Shown here one piece after another: positions 18,527 to 29,164 of a stretch of DNA of 35,033 nt (its first letter is position 1; each line of letters begins with the position of its first letter). A program made the translations under genes and the position numbers. The notes beneath the pieces were generated by a model. It was not told the DNA's origin, did no database searches, and was given only the letters and a program-made list of their open reading frames with translations. Source of the stretch: an uncultured Mycoplasmatota bacterium (lineage in GTDB: Bacteria; Bacillota_I; Bacilli_A; RF39; UBA660); contig CAMMJA010000010.1 of the NCBI GenBank assembly GCA_946497145.1, positions 1 to 35,033 of the forward strand, given 5' to 3'.

Positions 18527-18898
18527 ATGGCTAAATTAACAAAAGATGAATTTATCAGTGCTTTAAAAGAAATGAACCTTTTAGAAATTAAAGAATTAGT
18601 AGACGCAATGAAGGAAGAATTTGGAGTTGATCCATCTGCTGTAGCAGTTGCTGCTGCACCTGTAGCAGAAGCAGCAAGCGAAGGACCATCTTCTGTTAAC
18701 GTTATCTTAGCAGATGCTGGTGCTGCAAAAGTAGCAGTAATCAAAGTAATTCGTGAAATTACTGGATTGGGCTTAAAAGAATCTAAAGATATTGCTGATA
18801 ATGCTGGTTCTGTTGTAAAAGAAAACATTTCTGTTGATGAAGCAAATGAAATTAAGGCAAAACTTGAAGAAGCCGGAGCAACTGTAGAAGTTAAGTAA
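18527..18898 (+). CDS. rplL: 50S ribosomal protein L7/L12
   Basis: LLEIKELVDAMKEEFGVDPSA..., KVAVIKVIREITGLGLKESKDIAD, AKLEEAGATVEVK. Confidence 0.97.
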   Translation: MAKLTKDEFISALKEMNLLEIKELVDAMKEEFGVDPSAVAVAAAPVAEAASEGPSSVNVILADAGAAKVAVIKVIREITGLGLKESKDIADNAGSVVKENISVDEANEIKAKLEEAGATVEVK

Positions 18899-18910
18899 TT
18901 CATTTTGAGA

Positions 18911-18936
18911 AAAAGAGCAATCAATTGCTCTTTTTT
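18911..18936 (+). terminator. Intrinsic terminator after rplL
   Basis: AAAAGAGCAAT-CA-ATTGCTCTTTTTT. Confidence 0.85.
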
Positions 18937-19009
18937 ATATGATAATTTCTTTTCTTTGCAAAGATTATAATATCTGATATAATATTGACGAGTTAAAGGG
19001 GAATGAAGT

Positions 19010-19771
19010 ATGGAAAAAATACAAAAAGTTGCTCTGATTACAGGAAGTAATCGTGGAATTGGAAAAGCAGTTGCGATACAACTAGCAGGGTGTGGATATT
19101 CCGTTGTCATACATTATTTTCAAGGGAAACACGAGGCAATAAAGGTAGCCGATGAAATTAAAAAACGTTTTGCTGTCGATGTAATGGTGGTAGGTGCCGA
19201 TTTAAAAAAAGAAACAGATATCCACAAAATGGTGGAAAAAGTTATGGAGAAATTTGGTCAGATTGATGTTTTGGTGCATAATGCAGCTGTGGAAATCAAT
19301 TCTGATTTTTGGGATAAAACAGTAGATGATTTTAAATTAACTTTTGATGTTAATGTATTTGGTCCTTTTTTACTTAGTAAAATAGTAGGAAAAATTATGA
19401 TGGAAAATAAAAAAGGGAAAATGATTTTTGTTACTTCTAATAATGCGATTGATCAAAATGATCCGATTACTTTAGAGTACGATGCTTCTAAAGCAGTACT
19501 TCACTCTATGATTAAGAATTTGTCAATTCAGTTTGCACCTTGGATTGCTATTAACGGAGTGGCACCTGGATGGATTTCCACAGAAAAAGTGGAAAAAATA
19601 AATCAAGAACTGCAAGGAAAGTTCGAGGAAGAAGAAAGTAAGCGTATTTTGTTAGGTCGATTTGGGAAGCCGGAAGAAGTTGCTAGCGTCATTTCTTTTT
19701 TGGCAAGTGAGGAATCAAGTTACATTAATGGAGAAATTATTCGGGTAGATGGAGGTGTGAGAAATGTATAA
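19010..19771 (+). CDS. SDR-family oxidoreductase (FabG/YmfI-like)
   Basis: TGSNRGIGKAVA nucleotide-binding motif, HNAA, SNN..YDASK catalytic region, PGWISTEK, YINGEIIRVDGG. Confidence 0.88.
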   Translation: MEKIQKVALITGSNRGIGKAVAIQLAGCGYSVVIHYFQGKHEAIKVADEIKKRFAVDVMVVGADLKKETDIHKMVEKVMEKFGQIDVLVHNAAVEINSDFWDKTVDDFKLTFDVNVFGPFLLSKIVGKIMMENKKGKMIFVTSNNAIDQNDPITLEYDASKAVLHSMIKNLSIQFAPWIAINGVAPGWISTEKVEKINQELQGKFEEEESKRILLGRFGKPEEVASVISFLASEESSYINGEIIRVDGGVRNV

Positions 19772-21014
19772 AAATTTTAGGATAGCAGATGAACTTGTTA
19801 GAAAAACAGAAGAGGCAGAGCTTGCAGTTCAGCAACAATTTCGTGAAATTGATAAAGTGTGTGAGTTCAATAGTTTGAAGGTATTGCAAGCGTTTCATAA
19901 ATACCAAATATCGGAAGTTCATTTTAATAGCACAACGGGTTATGGATACAATGATATAGGAAGAGATACGATTGAAAAAGTTTTTGCGGAAGTATTGGGA
20001 AGTGAAGATGCTTTAGTACGTGGACAATTTATATCTGGAACACATGCTTTAACAGTAACGTTGTTTGCACTTTTGCGACCTGGTGATTTATTGCTTAGTA
20101 TTACAGGTAAACCATACGATACTTTGGACGAGGTAATTGGAATAAAGGAAAATGCTAGTTCTTTAAAATCATTTGGAGTAAAATATGATCAGATAGATTT
20201 GATTGATGATGATTTTGATTATGAAAAGATTATAACTTATTTAAAAAATAATAAAGTAAAAGTCATTGAAATTCAAAGATCGAAAGGATATTCAACGAGG
20301 AAAAGCATTACGATTGAACAAGTGGAAAAGGTTATCAAGAAAATTCGTGAAGTAGATCAAGACGTTATTGTTATGATTGACAATTGTTATTGTGAATTTG
20401 TGGGAACCAAAGAACCAACAGAAGTAGGCGCTGATATTATGGTTGGCTCGCTCATTAAAAATTTAGGAGGCGGAATTGCGCCGAATGGTGCTTATGTTGC
20501 AGGACACAACGATTTGATCGAATTGGTAGCAGAACGTTTGACTGCCCCAGGTGAAGGACGAGAAGTAGGACCAACTCTTGGAATTAACAAGTTATTTTTA
20601 CAAGGTTTATTCTTTGCTCCGAGCGTGGTTGCTAGTAGTTTGAAAACGGCGGTTTTGGCTAGCAAATTACTAGAAGATATGGGTTATGAAGTAGAGCCAA
20701 AATATCATGATGTTAGAGCGGATATTGTGCAAAATATTGTTTTCCGTGATAAAGAAAAGTTGATTCGCTATTGTCAAGGCATACAAATGGCTTCACCGAT
20801 TGATTCTCATGCAATTCCTGAAGCATGGGATATGCCTGGTTATACCGATCAAGTAATTATGGCTGCTGGTTGCTTTACACAAGGATCATCGATCGAACTT
20901 TCTTGCGATGGTCCTATTCGAGCGCCATACATTGCTTATATGCAAGGAGGACTTACTTATCCATATGGTAAAATTGGCGTGATGAAAGCAGTACAACAGT
21001 TATTGCAGGAATAA
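19764..21014 (+). CDS. YnbB-like ('aluminum resistance'/methionine gamma-lyase-related) PLP-dependent enzyme
   Basis: YGYNDIGRDTIEKVFAEVLGSEDALVRGQFISGTHAL, MVGSLIKNLGGGIAPNGAYVAG, GREVGPTLG are typical of this family. Overlaps the SDR stop by 8 nt. Confidence 0.87.
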   Translation: MYKNFRIADELVRKTEEAELAVQQQFREIDKVCEFNSLKVLQAFHKYQISEVHFNSTTGYGYNDIGRDTIEKVFAEVLGSEDALVRGQFISGTHALTVTLFALLRPGDLLLSITGKPYDTLDEVIGIKENASSLKSFGVKYDQIDLIDDDFDYEKIITYLKNNKVKVIEIQRSKGYSTRKSITIEQVEKVIKKIREVDQDVIVMIDNCYCEFVGTKEPTEVGADIMVGSLIKNLGGGIAPNGAYVAGHNDLIELVAERLTAPGEGREVGPTLGINKLFLQGLFFAPSVVASSLKTAVLASKLLEDMGYEVEPKYHDVRADIVQNIVFRDKEKLIRYCQGIQMASPIDSHAIPEAWDMPGYTDQVIMAAGCFTQGSSIELSCDGPIRAPYIAYMQGGLTYPYGKIGVMKAVQQLLQE

Positions 21015-21057
21015 TTGTACTTGCTCTACTTTGATAGAAAACAACGATAGAAAATGA

Positions 21058-21086
21058 TTGACATGTGGTAAATAAAATGTTATAAT
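21058..21086 (+). promoter_or_regulatory. Consensus promoter of the RsmC-like gene
   Basis: TTGACA, 17-nt spacer, TATAAT. Confidence 0.85.
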
Positions 21087-21097
21087 GTTTAATACGA

Positions 21098-21141
21098 AAG
21101 GAGACAACTATACTTTTGTTAGGTAGTTGTCTCTTTCTTTT
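21098..21141 (+). terminator. Promoter-proximal terminator/attenuator hairpin
   Basis: AAGGAGACAACTA-tacttttgttagg-TAGTTGTCTCTTT (10 perfect bp plus 3 extended incl. one G-U), then CTTTTT. Confidence 0.75.
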
Positions 21142-21157
21142 TATGGAGAATGATAGT

Positions 21158-21742
21158 GTGGGGCAATATTTTAGTAATGAAAAATTGAAAAGCAATCGGA
21201 AACAATATGATACGCAAGTGTTGGGACATCATTTTTCTTTTTATACAGATAACGGAGTGTTCTGTAAAGATTATTTAGATTTTGGTACGAGAGTGTTGTT
21301 AGAAAACTTACCTTTTTCAGAACTTGGTGAATCGGTTCTGGATGTTGGATGTGGATATGGTGTCATTGGTATTGTCATAAGTAAAATTGTCGGATGTTCT
21401 GTCGATATGATAGATGTGAATTTGCGTGCGATTCATTTAGCAAAGATGAATGCAAAAGAAAATGAAATAGATAACGTTCATATTTTTGAAAGTAATTGTT
21501 ATAGAAATGTAGAGAAAAAATATACGTCGATTATTACTAATCCTCCCATTCGAGCTGGAAAAAAAGTTGTTTATGAAATTGTGTTTGGAGCGAAAGATCA
21601 TTTGCTTGAAGATGGTAAATTATTTTTGGTGATTCGCAAAGATCAAGGAGCCAAATCGCTAATAAACGACTTACAGAAATTATACAATGTAGAAGTATTG
21701 AAACGAGATAAGGGTTTTTTTGTAATAAAATGTAGTTTGTGA
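21158..21742 (+). CDS. Class I SAM-dependent methyltransferase, RsmC/YbxB-like
   Basis: GQYFSNEKLKSNRKQYD, VLDVGCGYGVIGIVISK, IITNPPIRAGKKVVYE (NPP[IF]). Directly upstream of rpoB as YbxB in Bacillus. GTG at 21158 with GGAG SD 9 nt upstream; ORF-track TTG (21116) lies inside the hairpin. Confidence 0.85.
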   Translation: MGQYFSNEKLKSNRKQYDTQVLGHHFSFYTDNGVFCKDYLDFGTRVLLENLPFSELGESVLDVGCGYGVIGIVISKIVGCSVDMIDVNLRAIHLAKMNAKENEIDNVHIFESNCYRNVEKKYTSIITNPPIRAGKKVVYEIVFGAKDHLLEDGKLFLVIRKDQGAKSLINDLQKLYNVEVLKRDKGFFVIKCSL

Positions 21743-21771
21743 TTGACTTATTGAATTATTTATGCTATTAA
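21743..21771 (+). promoter_or_regulatory. Promoter of rpoBC
   Basis: TTGACT, 17-nt spacer, TATTAA. Confidence 0.55.
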
Positions 21772-21843
21772 TATAAATTGGCAACGTATTATTTTTTGTA
21801 AAATATGTTCTTTGAGGAAATATGTGTAATAGGGGTGAAATTT

Positions 21844-24800
21844 GTGGCATATAAGATCATTAATTGTGGTGAGCATAGGCAAAGAAGAAGTTTTTCAAGA
21901 ATTAGAAATACTTATGAATTAAAGGATTTGTTAGAAATCCAAAAGAAATCTTATCAATGGTTCATCGATACTGGAATTAAAGAAGTATTTGAGGACCTAT
22001 TCCCCGTAGAAAACTTTTCAGGGAAACTTTCGTTAGAATTTGGTGATTATCATTTTGATGAGCCAAGATATTCTATTAAAGAAAGCAAAGACCGTGAGAC
22101 GACTTATTCTGCACCTTTAAAAGTAGAGGTCCGTCTTTTTAATCATGAAACTGGAGAAGTAAAAGAGCAAGAAATTTTCTTGGGCGACATGCCAATCATG
22201 ACGGATAGTGGAACGTTTGTGATAAATGGTGCAGAGCGTGTTATTGTATCGCAGTTGGTGCGTTCACCAAGTGTATATTTTAATCGTGAAATCGATAAAA
22301 ATGGTCGTGAATTGATTACTTCTCAGATTATTCCAACTCGTGGTACATGGCTTGAATTTGAAACGGATGCGCGCGATGTACTTTATGTTCGTATCGATAG
22401 AACTAGAAAGGTAACACTTACGACATTGTTACGTGCTTTTGGCTTGTCAAGCGATGAAGAAATTTTAAAATTATTTGGTGAAGATGAGTATTTAAAAAAT
22501 ACTATTGCTAAAGATTCTACTAAGAATACTGATGAGGCATTGATTGAAATTTACGAAAAATTAAGACCAGGGGAACCAGCAACACTCGATTCTTCTAAGA
22601 ACCAAATTATTACGCGTTTCTTTGATGAATTCCGCTATGATTTGGCGAAAGTTGGACGTTATAAATTTAATCGTAAACTAAATGTGATCGATCGTTTGTT
22701 AAATCAAACCATTGCGGAAGATATTAAAGTAAATGGTGAAGTATTGTTTGAAAAAGGTACGTTGATTACCAAAGATATGTTGGAAAAACTAAGAGAAGTT
22801 TTTGCTGCTGGTTATGGAGTAAAAGAAGTAAAAATCAATGAAGAATTAGATACTTATAATAAGATTCAAGAAATTAAGATTTATGATCCGAATAATAAGA
22901 AAGAAAAGTTGGTTGTAATTGGAAATGATCAAACAATTACAGAAAAGCGTTTGACGATTTCGGATGTTTATGCGGCTGTTTCTTATTATTTGAATCTGTT
23001 GCACGGTGTAGGTAATTTTGATGAAATTGATCATTTGGGAAATCGTCGTATTCGTCAAGTTGGAGAACTTTTACAGAACCAATTTAGAATTGGTGTATCA
23101 CGTATGGAACGTGTGATTCGTGAGCGTATGACGACACAAGAAATGGAAGAAGTAACACCAAAGACGTTGATTAATATTCGTCCGGTTACAGCAGCGATGA
23201 AAGAATTTTTTGGTAGTAGTCAATTATCACAATTTATGGATCAGACAAACCCGGTTGCGGAACTTACCAACAAGCGTCGTTTGTCGGCTCTTGGACCAGG
23301 AGGACTTTCCCGTGATCGTGCTGGTGTAGAAGTGCGTGATGTCAATGCTTCTCACTACGGAAGAATTTGTCCAATTGAGTCACCAGAAGGACCTAACATT
23401 GGACTTATTACCTCCCTTGCAAGTTATGCAAAAATCGACGATTATGGATTCATTATGACGCCATATCGTAAAGTGGTAGATTCTAAAATTACGGATGAAG
23501 TACAATATTTAACTGCAGATGAAGAACAAGATTTTATTATTTCGCAATCTACAGTAGAAACTAACGAAGATAATGTCATCATTCAACCACGTGTCAATGC
23601 TCGTTTTAGAGGCGAAAATATTTTGGCGAAACCAGAACAGGTTGACTATATCGATGTTTCCCCTCAACAAGTGGTATCGATTACAACGAGTTGTATTCCA
23701 TTCTTGGAACACGATGATGCAACCCGTGCTTTGATGGGTGCGAACATGCAACGTCAGTCTGTCCCTCTTCTACAAGCGGAGGCACCATATGTTGGAACAG
23801 GAGTAGAGTATATTGCAGCTAAAGATTCTGGAGCGGTAATTGTGGCGAAAGCCGATGGTATCGTAGAATACGTCGATGCTAAAAAAATCGTAGTAAAAAA
23901 TAAAACAGGAAAAGATACTTACTACTTAGCAAATTTTGAACTTTCTAACTCTGGAATTTGTAATCATCAAAGACCAATTGTAAAACCAGGAGATAAGGTT
24001 GTACGAGGCGAGACTATTTTGGCCGATGGCAACAGTACAGATCAAGGAGAACTTGCTTTAGGAAAGAATATGGTTGTTGCTTTCATGACCTTTAATGGTT
24101 ACAACTATGAGGATGCTGTTATTTTAAATGAAAACTTGGTAAAAGATGATAAATATACTTCTTTACATTTAGATGATTATGAAATGCAGTGTCGTGAGAC
24201 TAAACTAGGACCAGAAGAAATCACAAGAGATATTCCAAACGTCAGTGAAGAAGCCCGTAAAAACTTAGACGAAAATGGTATTGTTACCATTGGTACAGAA
24301 GTAAAAGAAGGCGATATCCTAGTTGGTAAAGTAACGCCAAAAGGTATGGCAGAACTTACTTCAGAAGAAAAGTTATTACATGCCATTTTTGGTGAAAAAA
24401 CTCGTGAAGTTCGTGATACATCATTACGTGTACCACATGGTGGTGATGGTATTGTTCACGATATTAAGATCTATTCAAGAAAAGATAACGATGAGTTACC
24501 AGCAGGAGTATCCAAAGTAATTCGTGTTTACATTATTCAAAAGAGAAAAATTCAAGTTGGAGATAAAATGGCCGGACGTCATGGTAACAAAGGTGTCATT
24601 TCTTTGATTTTACCACAGGAAGATATGCCATATTTACCTGATGGAAGACCAGTTGATATCATGCTTAATCCACAAGGTGTGCCATCGCGTATGAACTTAG
24701 GACAGATTTTGGAGTTGCATTTAGGAATGGCTGCGAAGAAATTAGGAGTACATGTTGCGACACCAGTATTTGATGGTGCGCATACTTCTGATATTCAAGA

Positions 24801-25449
24801 AATGATGGAAGAAGCAGGAATGGATCCAGATGGTAAGACTGTATTGTATGATGGTCGTACAGGAGAACCGTTTGACAATCGAATTGCCGTTGGTGTTATG
24901 TATATGATCAAACTACATCATATGGTTGACGATAAATTACATGCACGTTCTACTGGACCATATTCTTTGGTTACACAGCAACCACTTGGTGGTAAGGCCC
25001 AATTTGGTGGACAAAGATTTGGGGAAATGGAAGTATGGGCGTTGTATGCTTATGGTGCAGCACATACTTTACAAGAAATTCTAACTGTTAAATCTGACGA
25101 TGTTTTAGGACGTGTAAAAGTTTATGAAGCAATTGTCAAAGGACAAGAAATTAATCAAGCAGGAGTACCAGAATCCTTTAGAGTATTGATGAAAGAATTC
25201 CAGGCCTTAGGACTTGATATTTCGATTATCGATGACAAAGGACAAGAGTTACAGTTAAAACAGATCGAAGAAGATGAAGATAAAGATGATATGAAGTTAT
25301 CGATCGATGAACTTGAAGTTGCACCTGCTATTGATGAAAAGAAAGAACGAGAAGAAGAAGAACTGGAAGAGGAAGACGAGGATGAAGATTTTCTTGATGA
25401 ATTTGACGAATTAGAGAACGAAGATATGGAAGGAGAGGATGAAGAATGA
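21844..25449 (+). CDS. rpoB: DNA-directed RNA polymerase subunit beta
   Basis: [68 protein letters not shown] start at 21844 after AGGGGTG; ORF-track start 21805 is unlikely. Confidence 0.98.
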   Translation: MAYKIINCGEHRQRRSFSRIRNTYELKDLLEIQKKSYQWFIDTGIKEVFEDLFPVENFSGKLSLEFGDYHFDEPRYSIKESKDRETTYSAPLKVEVRLFNHETGEVKEQEIFLGDMPIMTDSGTFVINGAERVIVSQLVRSPSVYFNREIDKNGRELITSQIIPTRGTWLEFETDARDVLYVRIDRTRKVTLTTLLRAFGLSSDEEILKLFGEDEYLKNTIAKDSTKNTDEALIEIYEKLRPGEPATLDSSKNQIITRFFDEFRYDLAKVGRYKFNRKLNVIDRLLNQTIAEDIKVNGEVLFEKGTLITKDMLEKLREVFAAGYGVKEVKINEELDTYNKIQEIKIYDPNNKKEKLVVIGNDQTITEKRLTISDVYAAVSYYLNLLHGVGNFDEIDHLGNRRIRQVGELLQNQFRIGVSRMERVIRERMTTQEMEEVTPKTLINIRPVTAAMKEFFGSSQLSQFMDQTNPVAELTNKRRLSALGPGGLSRDRAGVEVRDVNASHYGRICPIESPEGPNIGLITSLASYAKIDDYGFIMTPYRKVVDSKITDEVQYLTADEEQDFIISQSTVETNEDNVIIQPRVNARFRGENILAKPEQVDYIDVSPQQVVSITTSCIPFLEHDDATRALMGANMQRQSVPLLQAEAPYVGTGVEYIAAKDSGAVIVAKADGIVEYVDAKKIVVKNKTGKDTYYLANFELSNSGICNHQRPIVKPGDKVVRGETILADGNSTDQGELALGKNMVVAFMTFNGYNYEDAVILNENLVKDDKYTSLHLDDYEMQCRETKLGPEEITRDIPNVSEEARKNLDENGIVTIGTEVKEGDILVGKVTPKGMAELTSEEKLLHAIFGEKTREVRDTSLRVPHGGDGIVHDIKIYSRKDNDELPAGVSKVIRVYIIQKRKIQVGDKMAGRHGNKGVISLILPQEDMPYLPDGRPVDIMLNPQGVPSRMNLGQILELHLGMAAKKLGVHVATPVFDGAHTSDIQEMMEEAGMDPDGKTVLYDGRTGEPFDNRIAVGVMYMIKLHHMVDDKLHARSTGPYSLVTQQPLGGKAQFGGQRFGEMEVWALYAYGAAHTLQEILTVKSDDVLGRVKVYEAIVKGQEINQAGVPESFRVLMKEFQALGLDISIIDDKGQELQLKQIEEDEDKDDMKLSIDELEVAPAIDEKKEREEEELEEEDEDEDFLDEFDELENEDMEGEDEE

Positions 25450-28400
25450 TCGCTGTAAATAAGTTTCAAGCCCTTAAAATAGGAATTGCCTCTCCTGATA
25501 AAATTCGGGAATGGAGTTATGGCGAAGTTAAGAAGCCAGAAACCATTAACTATCGTACGTTAAGACCAGAACGAGACGGGCTTTTCTGTGAAAAGATTTT
25601 TGGACCAACCAAAGATTTTGAGTGTGCCTGTGGAAAATACAAGCGCGTTCGTTATAAAAACATTGTCTGCGATCGTTGTGGGGTCGAAGTAACTCGTTCT
25701 AAAGTAAGACGTGAGAGAATGGGGCATATTGAACTTGCAACTCCTGTTTCTCACATTTGGTTCTTTAAAGGAGTACCATCTCGTATGGGGCTTGTTTTGG
25801 ACATGAGCCCAAGAGATTTGGAAGAAGTTTTGTACTTTGTTAGTTACGTTGTAATCGACAAGGGAATCGCCCCTTTAGAAAATAAACAAACATTATCTGA
25901 AAAAGAATATCGTGCTTACTATGAAAAGTATGGAAATGGATTCCGTGTTGGAATGGGAGCCGAAGCCATTAAAGAATTGTTACAAAAGGTGGACTTGGAA
26001 AAAGAAATCAACGAAATCAAAAAGGAATTAGAAGATGCCCAAGGACAAAAGAGAACGCGATTATTAAAAAGAATCGACGTGTTAGATTCGTTCTATCAGT
26101 CAGGAAATAAACCAGAGTGGATGATCATGGATGTGATTCCGGTTATCCCACCAGAACTACGTCCAATGATCCAGTTGGATGGTGGTCGTTTTGCGACGAG
26201 TGACTTGAACGATTTGTATCGTCGTGTCATCAATCGTAACAATCGTTTGAAAAAGTTAATCGATTTAGGAGCGCCTGGTATTATCATTCAAAATGAAAAG
26301 CGTATGTTACAAGAAGCGGTTGATGCTCTATTTGACAATGGTAGACGTGGAAGAAGTGTCACTGGTGCCGGAAATCGTCCTTTGAAATCAATTTCTAGTA
26401 TGTTAAAAGGTAAACAAGGACGTTTCCGTCAAAACTTGTTAGGAAAACGTGTTGACTATTCTGGACGTTCTGTTATCGTCGTCGGACCTAGTTTGAAGAT
26501 GTATCAATGTGGTATTCCAAAAGAAATGGCACTAGAACTTTTCAAACCACATGTAATCAACGGTTTGGTTAGTCGCGATATTGCACATAATATTAAAGCA
26601 GCCAAACGTTTGATTGAAAACCAAGATCCAGTTGTATGGGATGTTGTAGAGGATGTCATCAAAGAACATCCAGTACTACTTAACCGTGCACCTACTTTGC
26701 ATAGATTGGGTATTCAAGCATTTGAACCAATCTTAGTAGGTGGAAAAGCGATTCGCTTACATCCACTTGTTTGTACCGCATTCAATGCAGACTTCGATGG
26801 AGACCAGATGGCCGTTCACGTACCGCTTTCTGAGGAAGCGCAAGCAGAAGCACGTATCTTGATGTTGGGTTCTAACAATATTTTGCATCCAAAATCAGGA
26901 GATCCGATCGTTACACCAAGTCAGGATATGGTTTTAGGTAATTACTATATTACAATGGAAAAAGCAGGACTAGAAGGCGAAGGACGTGTATTTAAAAATA
27001 CGAACGAGGCCTTGATGGCTTACGATCGTCGTGAATTAACACTTCATACGAGAGTAGCCGTTCCAGTAGATTCTTTCAAGTATAAGTTATTTACCGATGG
27101 TCAAAAAGGAAAGTATTTAGTTACGACAATTGGTAAAATTATCTTCAATGAAATTTTGCCAGATTCGTTCCCATATATTAATGAACCAACGGATGAAAAT
27201 ATTCAAAAGATTACACCAAATAAATATTTCATCGAAAAAGGAAAGAATATTCCAGAGGAAATCAAAAATATGCCTCTTGTAAAACCGTTTGCCAAAGGAA
27301 CACTAGAGAAGATTATTGCTCAAGTATTTAAACGTTATAAGACGACTGAAACATCCATCATGTTGGACAAACTAAAAGATCTTGGTTTTAAGTATTCGAC
27401 GATTGCTGGTATTACGGTTTCTATGTTCGATGTATCAAGTAGTGAACATAAAGATGAAATTGTCCAAGAAAGTCAAAAGATTGTAAGCAATATTAATAAG
27501 CAGTACAAGAAGGGTTTGATTACAGAACAAGAGCGATTTGAAAAAGTAATTGAAACATGGAATAACGCCAAGGATAAAGTTCAAAAAGAGTTAGAAGAAA
27601 TTGCTAATCGTGAAGTGGATAATCCAATTTTCATGATGATGCATTCCAAAGCGCGTGGTAACATTTCAAACTTTACGCAACTTGCTGGTATGCGTGGTAT
27701 CATGGCTAAGCCAAATGGAGAATCGGTAGAAATTCCTGTTATTTCAAACTTTAAGGAAGGTCTTTCGGTATCAGAATTCTTCTTATCGACGCATGGAGCC
27801 CGTAAAGGTAGTGCTGATACGGCACTTAAGACAGCCGATTCTGGATATTTGACGAGACGTTTGGTTGATGTATCGCAAGATATGATCGTGCGTGAAGAAG
27901 ATTGTGGAACGGATCAAGGTGTTGTGGTTCGTGACTTTATCAACGATAAAACAGGAAGCGTAATTGAAAGTTTGTACGATCGTATTGTTGGACGTTATGC
28001 GAATAAAAAGATCGTTCATCCTGAAACCAAAGCTGTGCTTGTCGACAAATTGCAAATGATCACAGAATCTATTGCTGAGAAAATTGTCGAAGCAGGCATT
28101 AAAGAAGTAGAAATTCGTAATATTTTGACATGTAACACAGTCAATGGTGTTTGTCAAAAATGTTATGGACGTAACTTGGCAACTGGTAACTTAGTAGAAA
28201 TTGGTGAGGCAGTTGGTGTTATGGCTGCTCAATCAATCGGAGAGCCGGGTACTCAGCTTACTATGCGTACTTTCCATACCGGTGGTGTTGCTGGTGGAGA
28301 AGATATTACACAAGGTTTGCCACGTATTCAAGAACTATTTGAAGCCCGCAATCCAAAAGGAAAGGCAACGATTGCTGAAATTGATGGTAAAATTACGAAG

Positions 28401-29078
28401 ATTTCTGAGGATCATGGTAAATTTAAAATTAGTATTACCAACGATTTGGAAACTAAAGATCACGTTTCTAATTATGGTGCGAAACTCCGTGTACAAAAAG
28501 GAGATAGAGTTGTTTGTGGCGATAAGTTGACGGAAGGAGCCATCAGTCCAAAAGAATTGTTGGCTGTAACGGATCCAATTACTACTCAAGAATATATTTT
28601 GAAAGAAGTACAAAACGTTTATCGTTCTCAAGGTGTTGATATTTCTGATAAACACGTGGAAATCATCGCACGTCGTATGATTTCTAAGATTCGTATTGTG
28701 GAAGCGGGAGATACGAACTTCTTGCCTGGTAGTTTGGTTAACTTCCATGAATTTACAGAAGGAAATAAACATGCAATTATTCAAAACAAGAAACCAGCAC
28801 TTGGTAAACCAATCTTGCTTGGTATCACCAAGGCCTCATTAGGAACAGATTCCTTCTTATCAGCAGCATCATTCCAAGAGACGACACGTATTTTGACAGA
28901 TGCTGCCATTAAGGGAAAAATAGATCCACTGTTGGGCTTAAAAGAAAATGTTTTAATTGGTAAGTTAATTCCAGCAGGAACTGGTATTAAAGATTATCAG
29001 AATGTGGAATATGACTTAGAAAGTCAGTTTAGTGACGAAGAACCACTCGAGACATTAGAAGATGAATTTATGGAATAA
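25446..29078 (+). CDS. rpoC: DNA-directed RNA polymerase subunit beta'
   Basis: [16 protein letters not shown], Zn-binding [27 protein letters not shown] overlap with rpoB. Confidence 0.98.
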   Translation: MIAVNKFQALKIGIASPDKIREWSYGEVKKPETINYRTLRPERDGLFCEKIFGPTKDFECACGKYKRVRYKNIVCDRCGVEVTRSKVRRERMGHIELATPVSHIWFFKGVPSRMGLVLDMSPRDLEEVLYFVSYVVIDKGIAPLENKQTLSEKEYRAYYEKYGNGFRVGMGAEAIKELLQKVDLEKEINEIKKELEDAQGQKRTRLLKRIDVLDSFYQSGNKPEWMIMDVIPVIPPELRPMIQLDGGRFATSDLNDLYRRVINRNNRLKKLIDLGAPGIIIQNEKRMLQEAVDALFDNGRRGRSVTGAGNRPLKSISSMLKGKQGRFRQNLLGKRVDYSGRSVIVVGPSLKMYQCGIPKEMALELFKPHVINGLVSRDIAHNIKAAKRLIENQDPVVWDVVEDVIKEHPVLLNRAPTLHRLGIQAFEPILVGGKAIRLHPLVCTAFNADFDGDQMAVHVPLSEEAQAEARILMLGSNNILHPKSGDPIVTPSQDMVLGNYYITMEKAGLEGEGRVFKNTNEALMAYDRRELTLHTRVAVPVDSFKYKLFTDGQKGKYLVTTIGKIIFNEILPDSFPYINEPTDENIQKITPNKYFIEKGKNIPEEIKNMPLVKPFAKGTLEKIIAQVFKRYKTTETSIMLDKLKDLGFKYSTIAGITVSMFDVSSSEHKDEIVQESQKIVSNINKQYKKGLITEQERFEKVIETWNNAKDKVQKELEEIANREVDNPIFMMMHSKARGNISNFTQLAGMRGIMAKPNGESVEIPVISNFKEGLSVSEFFLSTHGARKGSADTALKTADSGYLTRRLVDVSQDMIVREEDCGTDQGVVVRDFINDKTGSVIESLYDRIVGRYANKKIVHPETKAVLVDKLQMITESIAEKIVEAGIKEVEIRNILTCNTVNGVCQKCYGRNLATGNLVEIGEAVGVMAAQSIGEPGTQLTMRTFHTGGVAGGEDITQGLPRIQELFEARNPKGKATIAEIDGKITKISEDHGKFKISITNDLETKDHVSNYGAKLRVQKGDRVVCGDKLTEGAISPKELLAVTDPITTQEYILKEVQNVYRSQGVDISDKHVEIIARRMISKIRIVEAGDTNFLPGSLVNFHEFTEGNKHAIIQNKKPALGKPILLGITKASLGTDSFLSAASFQETTRILTDAAIKGKIDPLLGLKENVLIGKLIPAGTGIKDYQNVEYDLESQFSDEEPLETLEDEFME

Positions 29079-29099
29079 GGGAAACCTTATTCCTTTTTT
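29072..29099 (+). terminator. Intrinsic terminator of rpoBC, overlapping the rpoC stop codon
   Basis: GGAATAAGG-GAAA-CCTTATTCC-TTTTTT (9-bp perfect stem, GNRA loop). Confidence 0.92.
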
Positions 29100-29164
29100 G
29101 TGTTTAGCATGATATACTAATGATGATAGGAATTGTTACATAAAATGTACGGAAAGGATTGATT

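Noticed and set aside
18502-19110. Minus-strand 202-aa ORF antisense to rplL
   Set aside because: Mirror of the rplL codon pattern (Ala/Ser-rich), no RBS or family match. rplL on + is certain.
25155-25469. Minus-strand Ser-rich ORF (SSSSSSSSS)
   Set aside because: Antisense translation of the GAA/GAT-rich acidic tail of rpoB.
28201-28530. Plus-strand 109-aa ORF inside rpoC
   Set aside because: Out-of-frame overlap with conserved rpoC coding sequence.
28335-28784. Minus-strand ORF of 149 aa inside rpoC
   Set aside because: Non-globular antisense text within a conserved gene; no start or RBS support.
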